From positions 1-64,000 of the forward strand of contig JAFAEM010000041.1 in NCBI GenBank assembly GCA_023424015.1: 64,000 nt of DNA. Direction: 5' to 3'. The notes beneath the pieces are model-generated. The model did not search any database and was not told the DNA's origin. It saw only the letters and a program-made list of their open reading frames with translations. Source of the DNA: Bacteroidota bacterium (GTDB taxonomy: Bacteria > Bacteroidota > Bacteroidia > Chitinophagales > Chitinophagaceae). Positions 17,824 to 25,936 of this stretch are shown piece after piece; the stretch's first letter is position 1, and the number at the start of each line of letters is the position of its first letter. The translations under genes and the position numbers were made by a program.

Positions 17824-18831
17824 AAACCGGCTCCTGATCCGCCTATTGTAGCCGGGCAACAAGCCAAAGCTAATAAGTCCTCCTACCAGGATCACGACAG
17901 TTTGTGCCAGCCAGAGTAACCAGCCAAAGGCGATGGCAATGCTTTGTTGTAAGCCATACATCTGCATGGTAGCTTCGATCAGATAAGCATAAGCGCCGAT
18001 GCCGCCCGGTGTAACGATCATGCCGATACTACCGGCCGAAAGAATAGTGAAGGCTTCCCTTATGCCATATAATTCGGTCTCGTGCAGTGCCTGGAATCCG
18101 ATATAGCCACCAGACAGGTAAAGACCCCAAATCAATAGTGTGAGGACCAGGAAAGTTTTTCTTTTTTTCAAATGACGGATCGTGCTGAGTCCCTGCCACA
18201 CACGACTCCCGATCTTTTTCAATGCTGCGGCCAGGTCATTAAAATTTTTTCTTCGGATAAGCATCCACAGTCCGATGGAGATAGAGATGATGCCGACAAT
18301 TATGAAAATAAAAACATAGCCTGGAATGGCCGGTGTTTCATCTTCTCCAGGCTTATTAAAGATCGTCGCCATGATCTGTGAATACAAGCCAGGCTGGATA
18401 AGCAGGGTGATCGCAAAAACAAGTAAGAGGCATATGGCGTCGATCAGTCTTTCGAGTATAATAGTGCCGACCAGTTTATCCGCAGGTATTTTTTCATAAC
18501 GCGCCAGGAGGGTACATTTTAATACTTCACCCAGCCTGGGAAATGCCTGGTTGGCCAGGTAGCCGATCATCACCGCGAAAAAGGTATTAGTCTTATCGGG
18601 TTTATATCCCAGTGGCTCCATCAACAGGCGCCAGCGTAGTGCCCTAACATAATGGCTCGCGATCAAAATGATGAAGACTGGCGCAATGAGATAGAGGCGG
18701 GCATTTTTCAGGGCGCTGCGGATCTCAGCCATTTTTTCACTGTCAATATCTTTTATCGACCACCAGACCAGGAAAATTCCAAGCGCGAGGAAAAAAAGAT
18801 ATTGGAGTAATATGAACAGCCTTTTTTTCAT
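17812..18831 (-). CDS. Lysylphosphatidylglycerol synthase TM-region-type (flippase-like) membrane protein
   Basis: A 339-residue integral membrane protein with about eight hydrophobic helices. The SHYVRALRWRLLMEPLGYKP and VTPGGIGAYAYLIEATM segments are typical of the LPG_synthase_TM/UPF0104 family, the membrane half of MprF. The aminoacyl-transferase domain is absent, so a flippase or lipid-transport role is more likely than lysyl-PG synthesis. It lies 39 bp after panD on the same strand and is probably in the panC-panD transcript. Its last codons are part of a 7-bp repeat array. Confidence 0.85.
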   Translation of the reverse strand: MKKRLFILLQYLFFLALGIFLVWWSIKDIDSEKMAEIRSALKNARLYLIAPVFIILIASHYVRALRWRLLMEPLGYKPDKTNTFFAVMIGYLANQAFPRLGEVLKCTLLARYEKIPADKLVGTIILERLIDAICLLLVFAITLLIQPGLYSQIMATIFNKPGEDETPAIPGYVFIFIIVGIISISIGLWMLIRRKNFNDLAAALKKIGSRVWQGLSTIRHLKKRKTFLVLTLLIWGLYLSGGYIGFQALHETELYGIREAFTILSAGSIGMIVTPGGIGAYAYLIEATMQMYGLQQSIAIAFGWLLWLAQTVVILVGGLISFGLLPGYNRRIRSRFGSQ

Positions 18832-18870
18832 AGTTAACTAAACTATCGCGCTCCGCACTTAAGTTAGGTT

Positions 18871-19215
18871 TCAGATCTTATTTCCTTCCTTCGGAAAAAT
18901 CACCCAGGGCTTGAATTTTTTTGCTTCTTCAAAATCCATTCTGGCATAGGCGATCACGATCACAATATCACCCACAGCTACTTTCCTTGCAGCGGGTCCG
19001 TTTAGACAGCAGATCCCTGAACCCCGCTTGCCTTTTATTACATAGGTGTCGAACCTTTCCCCGTTGTTCACATTTACAACCTGTACTTTTTCATTTTCGA
19101 TAATTTGTACCGCATCTATCAGGTCTTCATCAAGGGTGATGCTGCCGACATAATTCAAATTCGCTTCCGTAACGGTAATGCGATGAATTTTTGACTTAAA
19201 AACTTCTACCTGCAT
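18871..19215 (-). CDS. panD: Aspartate 1-decarboxylase proenzyme
   Basis: Makes beta-alanine for pantothenate from aspartate. The 114-residue proenzyme cleaves itself between Gly24 and Ser25 (NYVGSITLDEDL) to form the pyruvoyl cofactor. Other conserved blocks are CCLNGPAARKVAVGD and VIVIAYARM. The length is normal. It lies 39 bp downstream of panC on the same strand, and the two products (beta-alanine and pantoate activation) meet in the PanC reaction. Confidence 0.97.
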   Translation of the reverse strand: MQVEVFKSKIHRITVTEANLNYVGSITLDEDLIDAVQIIENEKVQVVNVNNGERFDTYVIKGKRGSGICCLNGPAARKVAVGDIVIVIAYARMDFEEAKKFKPWVIFPKEGNKI

Positions 19216-19254
19216 CGTACAAAATTATGTCTTTTGAAAAAGGATTGAGGTTCT

Positions 19255-20106
19255 TTAATTCAGTAGGATATTATCTATTAGTCTTACTTCGCCAAGAAAT
19301 GCGGCTGCGAGCGCTACCAGTTTTTGCCTGCCATCCCATTCCTGCACGATGTGCAGATCATCCGCATTCGCGACTTCAATATAATCCACCTTAAAACCAT
19401 TTGATGTTAAGTTTTTAACAGCTTCTGTTTTTAATTCTTCCAGGCTGCCCGGTTTGAGACGGGCTTTTACAACACTGAGGGCTTCAAATATTGCCGGCGC
19501 TTTTTTCCGATCCTCCGGATTCAGTCGTGTGTTTCGACTGCTCATAGCCAGGCCGTCGGCTTCACGCAGGGTAGGGCGGATGTGTAGTTCAGTCTCAGCC
19601 TCCATGCCTGTGAGTTCGATCAGTCTTTTTATGATCATGCATTGCTGGTAATCCTTTTGCCCGATGTAAAGCTGGTCAGGCCTGGTGATATCAAGTAGTC
19701 GGTGGACGATGGCACCTACACCCTGGAAATGGCCTGGTCTGAATTTTCCTTCCAGGATTGTTTCCAGATGCCCGAAATCATATTGGGTGCTGAGCACGGG
19801 GCCATTGGGATACATTTCAGTTACGGAGGGGAGGAATAAAACCTTGCATTCTGCTTCTTCAAGGATCTGTATGTCCTTCTCAAGCGTTATCGGATATTTT
19901 TCAAAATCTTTCGGATCATTAAACTGGGTCGGATTCACAAATATGCTGCAAACAGTGAAATCATTGTTTTTCGTCGCATCAATTATGAGCGATACATGCC
20001 CCTGGTGGAGCGCTCCCATGGTCGGCACAAACCCGTATTTTTTTCCTTTTTTGCGTTGGGTTTCAAGGTAAAGCTGCAGGTCAGCTGCTCTTTTAAATAG
20101 TATCAT
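19255..20106 (-). CDS. panC: Pantothenate synthetase
   Basis: ATP-dependent condensation of pantoate with beta-alanine. The HIGH-type nucleotide-binding motif is in VPTMGALHQGHVSLI and the KMSKS-like region is replaced by MSSRNTRL. YIGQKDYQQC and FVNPTQFNDPKDF are further signatures. 283 residues, the usual length. It is first in a minus-strand panC-panD-flippase cluster and divergent from the GlgA-like gene across about 105 bp. Confidence 0.97.
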   Translation of the reverse strand: MILFKRAADLQLYLETQRKKGKKYGFVPTMGALHQGHVSLIIDATKNNDFTVCSIFVNPTQFNDPKDFEKYPITLEKDIQILEEAECKVLFLPSVTEMYPNGPVLSTQYDFGHLETILEGKFRPGHFQGVGAIVHRLLDITRPDQLYIGQKDYQQCMIIKRLIELTGMEAETELHIRPTLREADGLAMSSRNTRLNPEDRKKAPAIFEALSVVKARLKPGSLEELKTEAVKNLTSNGFKVDYIEVANADDLHIVQEWDGRQKLVALAAAFLGEVRLIDNILLN

Positions 20107-20211
20107 CCGGGGCCTGTTTAAGGTCTAAATTTGCCACAACTTAATTATTCCCTGCAAAAAATCGTACCTTCGCACACGTTTTCCAAAAACGATTCATTTA
20201 AACGGGAGTAC

Positions 20212-21027
20212 ATGTCAGCAAAGAAAAGGATCTTATTTATTGCCAACGAAATGTCGCCCTACCTGGAGTTGACCGAGTTTTCCGAGATTGTCAATAAACT
20301 GGCCATAAAAGCAAATGATAATGGATTTGAGGTTCGGTGTATCATGCCGAGATTTGGAACTATCAATGAAAGACGCCATCGCCTGCATGAAGTAGTTCGC
20401 TTATCGGGTATCAACGTATCGGTTGACAATGATGATATGCCTTTGCAGATCAAGGTGGCATCTCTTCCCAGCGCCCGGTTACAGGTTTACTTCCTGGAGA
20501 ATGAAGAGCTTTTCAAGCGCAAGTATATCTTCCATGATGAAAATGAAAAGTGGTTTGATGATAACGCCCTGAGGACGATCTTTTTTTGTAAAGGCGCTTT
20601 GGAAACGGTTAAAAAGTTTGGCTGGCCTCCTGACATCATTCATTGCAGTGGCTGGATGACCGGACTTATTCCCGCCTACCTGAAAACCGTTTACAAGAAG
20701 GAACCGGTTTTTTCACACAGCAAGATCGTTTACACCATCGGTCAAAATACGTTTAAGGAAAAGTTGGGCAGTGATTTTGTTCAAAAGGCCCTGATCCATG
20801 CTTCACTGAAAGAAAAGGACCTCGAGGTATATAAAGAGGCGACCAATACGGCCATGTTCAGGGGCGGAGCCACGTTTGCTGATGCGATTACTTTTGGCGC
20901 TGAAAAGGTGGATAAGAAGCTGATGGATGAATTTTCCAAAGTACGGGGTAAAAAGACATTAGCCTATAACGAGGAGTCTGATTTAACAGAGTATTTACAA
21001 CTCTATAGCGATCTTGCGGGCAAGTAA
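20212..21027 (+). CDS. Glycogen/starch synthase-like protein, N-terminal domain only
   Basis: A 271-residue protein with the Rossmann-like N-terminal domain of GT5 glycogen synthases (KKRILFIANEMSPYLELTEF; PDIIHCSGWMTGLIPAYLK). It ends where the second, nucleotide-sugar-binding domain should begin. The KxGGL motif that contacts ADP-glucose is replaced by LELTEFSE, so it is probably not a functional glycogen synthase. This short form is, to my knowledge, common in Bacteroidetes next to pan genes. The ATG at 20212 is preferred because TACCTTCG at 20165-20172 looks like its -7 box. DUF4270 follows 30 bp later. Confidence 0.8.
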   Translation: MSAKKRILFIANEMSPYLELTEFSEIVNKLAIKANDNGFEVRCIMPRFGTINERRHRLHEVVRLSGINVSVDNDDMPLQIKVASLPSARLQVYFLENEELFKRKYIFHDENEKWFDDNALRTIFFCKGALETVKKFGWPPDIIHCSGWMTGLIPAYLKTVYKKEPVFSHSKIVYTIGQNTFKEKLGSDFVQKALIHASLKEKDLEVYKEATNTAMFRGGATFADAITFGAEKVDKKLMDEFSKVRGKKTLAYNEESDLTEYLQLYSDLAGK

Positions 21028-21057
21028 TATTTAACAAACACGGCATAAACATTTTTT

Positions 21058-22527
21058 GTGAAGTACAAACACCTGGCACTCGCGCTTGGAACGATATTTA
21101 CCGGTTTTCTCTTTTTCATTTCCTGCAAAAAAATTAACGACTCTACCAGCCTTGGTGGAGGGCTGATCCCACCCATCGATAACATAAACACTTTTGATAC
21201 TTCACTGGAAGTACAGGCATTCAACGATACTTTCAGCATTTTGATTGACACCACACGCTATGGTCCTTCATTTGTTCATTACCTGGGCCAGATCAATAAT
21301 GATCCTTTTTTTGGTAAAACGGATGCCAAAATTTACCTGGAATTAAAACCGCCGCAGTACAAGTACACCTTTCTTAACCGTCCCGACAGCCTGCATATAG
21401 ACTCGGTGGTTTTGGTTTTGGATTACGTTGACACTTATGGCGACACACTGACCCCGCAGACTGTAAACGTGTATGAGATCGCACCGTTCAGCGATTTCGG
21501 TGATACTTCCTATACTATTCGCAGAAGTGAATATGCTAAAGGTGCATTGTTGGGTTCCCGCACATTTGAGCCCAGGATACTGAATGATTCTATCAAAGCT
21601 TATAAGGATACTACAGCAAACCAGTTGCGGATCCGGCTGGATAATCTATTTGGTCAGCGGCTCCTCTACTACGATACCACCAATGCGCAGGGTTGGGAAG
21701 ATGCATACTCTTCTGATTCAGTGTTCCGGACCAAAGTGAAGGGTTTTGCTATCGAATCCACAAGTGGAAATGCCATTATGGGTTTCAAACTGCAGGGGGT
21801 GAATACAAAACTCGCGATCTATTACAAGGATGATAACAACAGCACTGATCCAGCCAAAGCGGATACGGCTGTAGCATATTTCGGTTTTGCCGCGAACCCC
21901 ACCTCAGTATCGGCGAACTATATAAAAAGAGATTATACCGGTACGCCATTGGAGGCCTCAGTGGATGGTACCAACACACCTGACGACCTGGTATATATCC
22001 AAACTACACCAGGCTCTTTTGCGACGATCAAGATACCCGGTCTTACGGGTCTAAGCAATAGTATTATTCACCGGGCAGAGCTGATCATGGAGCAGGTGTA
22101 TGATGTACAGGATACCCTTTTCCCGCCAACCAACCTTTATGTTGACGCATTCGATACATCGATTGATAATTTCCGGACGGTACCTTACGATGTAACGATC
22201 GACTTCCAGGGTAGTTCAAATCTTGGTGATTTTGGCATTGCTCCACTGCGGGCAAAAGATGCGTTTGGAAATTATATCCATATCTGGCGGTTCAACATGA
22301 CAAGGTATGTACAACATGTCGTCAATAAGACCGAGCCTGGCTATGATCTCAGGGTTTTTGCTCCTTTCTATGTGAATGAATTGCATAGGCCAGGAGGATT
22401 TGGAACTTTTTCAGATACAGTGAGTATGAGTGTAAACCAGCAGGCTGGTAAAGGCAGGGTGAGGCTCGGCGGCGGTAACCATCCTACACAGAGGATGAGA
22501 TTGCGGATTGTGTATTCGAAAATTTAG
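21058..22527 (+). CDS. DUF4270 lipoprotein
   Basis: A 489-residue protein starting at GTG. A lipoprotein signal peptide ends in FLFFISC, with the Cys near residue 23, followed by KKINDS. The rest is beta-rich with many Asp/Thr pairs, as in DUF4270 proteins of Bacteroidetes. Function unknown; probably anchored in the outer membrane. It lies 30 bp after the GlgA-like gene and is likely co-transcribed. A terminator-like inverted repeat follows 26 bp beyond its stop. Confidence 0.8.
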   Translation: MKYKHLALALGTIFTGFLFFISCKKINDSTSLGGGLIPPIDNINTFDTSLEVQAFNDTFSILIDTTRYGPSFVHYLGQINNDPFFGKTDAKIYLELKPPQYKYTFLNRPDSLHIDSVVLVLDYVDTYGDTLTPQTVNVYEIAPFSDFGDTSYTIRRSEYAKGALLGSRTFEPRILNDSIKAYKDTTANQLRIRLDNLFGQRLLYYDTTNAQGWEDAYSSDSVFRTKVKGFAIESTSGNAIMGFKLQGVNTKLAIYYKDDNNSTDPAKADTAVAYFGFAANPTSVSANYIKRDYTGTPLEASVDGTNTPDDLVYIQTTPGSFATIKIPGLTGLSNSIIHRAELIMEQVYDVQDTLFPPTNLYVDAFDTSIDNFRTVPYDVTIDFQGSSNLGDFGIAPLRAKDAFGNYIHIWRFNMTRYVQHVVNKTEPGYDLRVFAPFYVNELHRPGGFGTFSDTVSMSVNQQAGKGRVRLGGGNHPTQRMRLRIVYSKI

Positions 22528-22553
22528 TGGAAAACCAAACTTTACTGAATTGT

Positions 22554-22578
22554 ATCGGGTGCTATCTTTGCACCCGAT
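22554..22578 (+). promoter_or_regulatory. metK promoter: -7 box inside an 8-bp inverted repeat
   Basis: ATCGGGTG (22554-22561) and CACCCGAT (22571-22578) form a perfect 8-bp inverted repeat. The 9-bp spacer contains TATCTTTG (22563-22570), a perfect TAnnTTTG -7 box. TTTA at 22541-22544 is a near-match for the -33 element. The dyad followed by TTATTTAT could also act as terminator for the upstream DUF4270 gene, or as an operator. Confidence 0.6.
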
Positions 22579-22619
22579 TTATTTATAGCTAACCCTGATT
22601 CAAAAAGTTAAGATCAACT

Positions 22620-23873
22620 ATGCCTTACCTGTTTACTTCTGAAAGTGTTTCTGAAGGCCACCCGGACAAAGTTGCCGACCAGATATCTGATGCACTTATC
22701 GATAATTTCCTTGCTTTTGACCCTCAAAGTAAAGTTGCCTGCGAAACACTTGTTACAACAGGTCAGGTGGTGCTTGCCGGGGAAGTAAAATCAAAAGCGT
22801 ATCTGGATGTTCAGGAAATCGCCCGTAATGTGATCCGCCGGATCGGTTATACCAAGAGCGAATACATGTTTGAAGCAAGCTCCTGCGGTGTACTGTCTGC
22901 TATACATGAACAGTCGGCGGATATCAACCAGGGTGTCGATCGCAAGAAAAAAGAAGAACAGGGTGCTGGCGACCAGGGGATGATGTTTGGATATGCGACC
23001 AATGAGACGGCGGATTATATGCCGCTTGCACTGGATATTGCTCACAAACTGTTGATCGAGCTGGCTGCACTACGAAGGGAAAACAAACAAATCAAGTACC
23101 TGCGTCCTGATGCTAAAAGCCAGGTGACACTGGAATATGATGATAATAACAAGCCGGTAAGGATCGACGCGATCGTAGTATCTACCCAGCATGACGATTT
23201 TGACTCGGAAGCTAAGATGCTGGCAAAGATCAAGGCCGATATCATCAATATTCTTATTCCGCGGGTAAAATCAAAGTATAAGAAATACGCCCGCCTGTTC
23301 AATGACGATATCAAATTCCATATCAATCCCACCGGTAAATTTGTAATTGGCGGACCACATGGTGACACCGGGCTCACCGGTCGTAAGATCATCGTTGATA
23401 CTTATGGTGGCAAAGGTGCGCATGGTGGTGGCGCATTTAGTGGAAAGGATCCTAGCAAAGTTGATCGCAGCGCTGCTTATGCAACCCGTCATATTGCCAA
23501 GAACCTGGTAGCGGCCGGCATGGCTGATGAGGTACTTGTCCAGGTTTCCTATGCTATCGGTGTGGCAAAACCAACCAGTATCAATGTCAACACCTTTGGC
23601 AGCGCAAAAGTGAATATGAACGACGGGGAGATCAGCAGGGTGGTGGAGTCAATTTTCGACATGCGTCCTTATTTTATAGAGAAGCGTCTGAAGTTGCGCA
23701 ACCCGATCTATAGTGAGACTGCAGCATATGGTCATATGGGACGCGAGCCTAAAATTGTTGAAAAGACTTTTATTTCACCTGATGGGAAAAAGATAACGAA
23801 GAAGGTGGAACTGTTTACCTGGGAGAAGCTGGATTATGTTGGTAAAGTGAAAAAAGCATTTGGTTTAAAATAA
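22620..23873 (+). CDS. metK: S-adenosylmethionine synthetase
   Basis: Makes S-adenosylmethionine from ATP and methionine in the cytoplasm. 417 residues with all family signatures: SEGHPDKVADQISDA at the N-terminus, GDQGMMFGYAT, the P-loop-like GGPHGDTGLTGRK and GKDPSKVDRSAAYA. The ATG at 22620 is unambiguous. The leader after the predicted start site is only about 45 nt, too short for a SAM riboswitch. It is slightly longer than E. coli MetK because of a 20-residue central insert (about 145-175), as in other Bacteroidetes. Confidence 0.98.
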   Translation: MPYLFTSESVSEGHPDKVADQISDALIDNFLAFDPQSKVACETLVTTGQVVLAGEVKSKAYLDVQEIARNVIRRIGYTKSEYMFEASSCGVLSAIHEQSADINQGVDRKKKEEQGAGDQGMMFGYATNETADYMPLALDIAHKLLIELAALRRENKQIKYLRPDAKSQVTLEYDDNNKPVRIDAIVVSTQHDDFDSEAKMLAKIKADIINILIPRVKSKYKKYARLFNDDIKFHINPTGKFVIGGPHGDTGLTGRKIIVDTYGGKGAHGGGAFSGKDPSKVDRSAAYATRHIAKNLVAAGMADEVLVQVSYAIGVAKPTSINVNTFGSAKVNMNDGEISRVVESIFDMRPYFIEKRLKLRNPIYSETAAYGHMGREPKIVEKTFISPDGKKITKKVELFTWEKLDYVGKVKKAFGLK

Positions 23874-23942
23874 GCCTGGAGCGGAGTAGTCGGACTTACT
23901 TCTTAGAATTATACTGTAGCGACTCCATTAAATTTATATTAG

Positions 23943-24000
23943 CCGGGGAGGCGGTGAGACGGGAAGAAATAAACTTACCGGCTTCCGTCTTCCCGGTTCA
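23943..24000. repeat. Purine-rich inverted repeat after metK
   Basis: A left arm rich in G and A (CCGGGGAGGCGGTGAG, then GACGGGAAG) is followed after 11 bp by a pyrimidine-rich right arm (CCGGCTTCCGTCTTCCCGG). The arms are imperfectly complementary. The block resembles the G/A-rich inverted repeat at about 3887-3950 and may terminate metK transcription. Confidence 0.5.
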
Positions 24001-24031
24001 TTTTTAAGGCGGATGAAAAAAATAAATAATC

Positions 24032-24592
24032 ATGAACGAGCAAAATCCATGGCAGGTTCTTGGGCAGAAAGAGATCTATGATAATAACTGGATCAACGTT
24101 ACAGAATACGATGTAATCAACCCGAATGGTGGTAAAGGGATATACGGTAAAGTTCATTTTAAGAACCTGGCCATTGGCATTGTACCGCTCGACGAGAATT
24201 TAAACACCTACCTGGTGGGACAGTACAGGTTTACGCTCGATGCGTATAGCTGGGAAATACCCGAGGGTGGAGGACCCCTGGCCACAGATCCTCTTGAATC
24301 GGCACAGCGTGAGTTGATCGAGGAAACGGGGTTAGAAGCCCGGAGTTGGACGCCGATCTTAAGAATGCATCTTTCAAACTCTGTTTCTGATGAGTATGCC
24401 ATTATTTATCTTGCGCGGGACCTCAGCCAGTTCGAGGCGATGCCGGAAGAGACCGAAAAGCTTGTCGTGAAGAAGCTTCCGTTTGAAGAAGCCTGGCAAA
24501 TGGTGGAAGACGGGCAGATCACTGATGCAATGTCTGTGGCGGCGATACAAAAGGTGAAGTGGATGTTGGAGAGGGAAAATAGCGTAAGATAA
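24032..24592 (+). CDS. NUDIX hydrolase (ADP-ribose pyrophosphatase-like)
   Basis: A 186-residue NUDIX enzyme. The catalytic box is present as GGGPLATDPLESAQRELIEETGL, cited here by its key residues RELIEETGL. The leading part is of the longer GGG-DP type rather than the strict G(x5)E spacing. The N-terminal beta-strands and EIPEGGG fit ADP-sugar diphosphatases, which clear ADP-ribose and similar compounds. The exact substrate is not deducible. It stands between metK and the 107-bp repeat array. Confidence 0.88.
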   Translation: MNEQNPWQVLGQKEIYDNNWINVTEYDVINPNGGKGIYGKVHFKNLAIGIVPLDENLNTYLVGQYRFTLDAYSWEIPEGGGPLATDPLESAQRELIEETGLEARSWTPILRMHLSNSVSDEYAIIYLARDLSQFEAMPEETEKLVVKKLPFEEAWQMVEDGQITDAMSVAAIQKVKWMLERENSVR

Positions 24593-24638
24593 GATCTTTA
24601 TTTTGTTGAGCTTCGGGGAAAAAACTTTTGCCTGCGAT

Positions 24639-25022
24639 ATTATTCCCATAGTTTTCTCGCAAATTTGGGTTACTAGATGTCAGAAGCATTAAGTTTCTGA
24701 CTGGCATTTAGGTCAGCCCGGGATTAAAAAACGTTTCCCCGCAGTTTTTTTCCCAAGGTTTTGTCAGGAATTTGGGTTACTAGATGTCAGAAGCATTAAG
24801 TGTCTGACTGGCATTGAACTCAGCCCGGGATTAAAAAACGTTTCTCCTACGGTTTTTTCCCATGGTTTTGTCAGAGATTTGGGTTACTAGATGTCAGAAG
24901 CATTAAGTGTCTGACTGGCATTGAGGTCAGCCCGGGATTAAAAAACGTTTCCCCTACGGTTTTTTCCCAAGGTTTTGTCAGGAATTTGGGTTACTAGATG
25001 TCAGAAGCATTAAGTGTCTGAC
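24639..25022. repeat. Tandem repeat, 107-bp period, about 3.4 copies plus a degenerate edge
   Basis: Copies begin at 24664, 24771, 24878 and 24985 (the last is cut at about 25022). Spacing is exactly 107 bp each time and copies differ at only a few bases. A degenerate end of a further unit precedes the first (24639-24663). Each unit contains a 6-bp dyad GTCAGA...TCTGAC, a CCCGGG palindrome, and AAAAAACGT...ACGGTTTTTT, which resembles a weak terminator. It has no coding potential. It fills nearly all of the 531-bp gap between the NUDIX and rlmB-like genes. Confidence 0.93.
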
Positions 25023-25123
25023 TTGCTTTTCAATTTTGAATCGTCGCCACATTTGAATAGCTTAATCCATCCACGCTTCCTATCATTTATTCTGTTTAAT
25101 TGTTTTTGTAGTTTCTTTGCTTA

Positions 25124-25900
25124 GTGAAAAATTTCAGGCACCACCAACGCCCCAAAAAAAGCTCGCTTGTCATCGGTCCTTCTGCGGTTATCAACGCAAT
25201 CGATACCGGGCGGCAACTCGACAAAATTTACATCGATTCAAAATCTCAGGGCCCGGAGATCAGCACAGTTAAAAAGCTGGCTGCACAGCATAGTATTCCC
25301 ATTAATTACGTACCCGTAGCCAAACTGAATAGCTTTAATGTACCCAATCATGACGGATGTGTTGCCCAGGTATCCAGTGTACATTACCAGGACCTGCAAT
25401 CGGTCATTTCCTTTATTGTGGATTCTGGTGAAGCACCACTTTTTTTACTCCTCGATGGGATCACCGACATCCGAAATATCGGTGGCATTGCCCGAACTGC
25501 GCTATGCACCGGCGTTCATGCTATCATTATTCCGGATAAAGGGGTGGGGGCTCTCAATGAAGACGCGATTCTGACATCTGCCGGCGCCCTGGAAAAGATC
25601 ACAGTTTGCCGGGTCAACAGCCTGATGAAAGCCGTCGACGAGCTGCATATGAATGGGATCAGGGTGTATGCCAGTGAGATGACTGCAGCAAAAAACATTT
25701 TTGACTGCAACTTCACCGAACCCAGCGCCATTGTTCTAGGCAGCGAGGAAAAAGGCATATATCCGGCACTGATGAAAATCTGTGATGAAAAGATAAAAAT
25801 CCCCATGAAAGGAGAGTTTGAAAGTCTGAATGTATCAGTAGCTACCGGCATGATCCTATATGAAGCAATGAAACAGCGCATGGCGAAGTCGGGGGGTTAA
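25124..25900 (+). CDS. rlmB: TrmH/SpoU-family RNA 2'-O-methyltransferase (RlmB-like)
   Basis: A 258-residue SPOUT methyltransferase, starting at GTG. An L30e-like substrate-binding domain (about 12-90, LVIGPSAVINAI) precedes the knotted SAM-binding domain. The three TrmH motifs are present: LDGITDIRNIGGIARTA, IVLGSEEKGI and IPMKGEFESLNVSVATGM. RlmB methylates G2251 of 23S rRNA; the assignment to that site rests on overall similarity. The short N-terminal tail is basic (HHQRPKK). The gene follows the 107-bp array by about 100 bp. Confidence 0.88.
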   Translation: MKNFRHHQRPKKSSLVIGPSAVINAIDTGRQLDKIYIDSKSQGPEISTVKKLAAQHSIPINYVPVAKLNSFNVPNHDGCVAQVSSVHYQDLQSVISFIVDSGEAPLFLLLDGITDIRNIGGIARTALCTGVHAIIIPDKGVGALNEDAILTSAGALEKITVCRVNSLMKAVDELHMNGIRVYASEMTAAKNIFDCNFTEPSAIVLGSEEKGIYPALMKICDEKIKIPMKGEFESLNVSVATGMILYEAMKQRMAKSGG

Positions 25901-25922
25901 GACTCCAATCACTGTTTGATAT

Positions 25923-25930
25923 TACCTTTG
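25923..25930 (+). promoter_or_regulatory. -7 promoter box of the HMG-CoA lyase gene
   Basis: TACCTTTG matches TAnnTTTG exactly and ends 6 bp before the ATG at 25937, so the transcript would have almost no leader. This argues against the upstream TTG at 25916 as start. Confidence 0.45.
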
Positions 25931-25936
25931 TGTTTT

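Noticed and set aside
22528..22619. SAM riboswitch in the metK leader
   Set aside because: The predicted leader after the -7 box is only about 45 nt and no SAM aptamer core is visible.
24639..25022. CRISPR array or integron attC cassette array
   Set aside because: The whole 107-bp unit is conserved, with no unique spacers, no cas genes and no integron integrase nearby.
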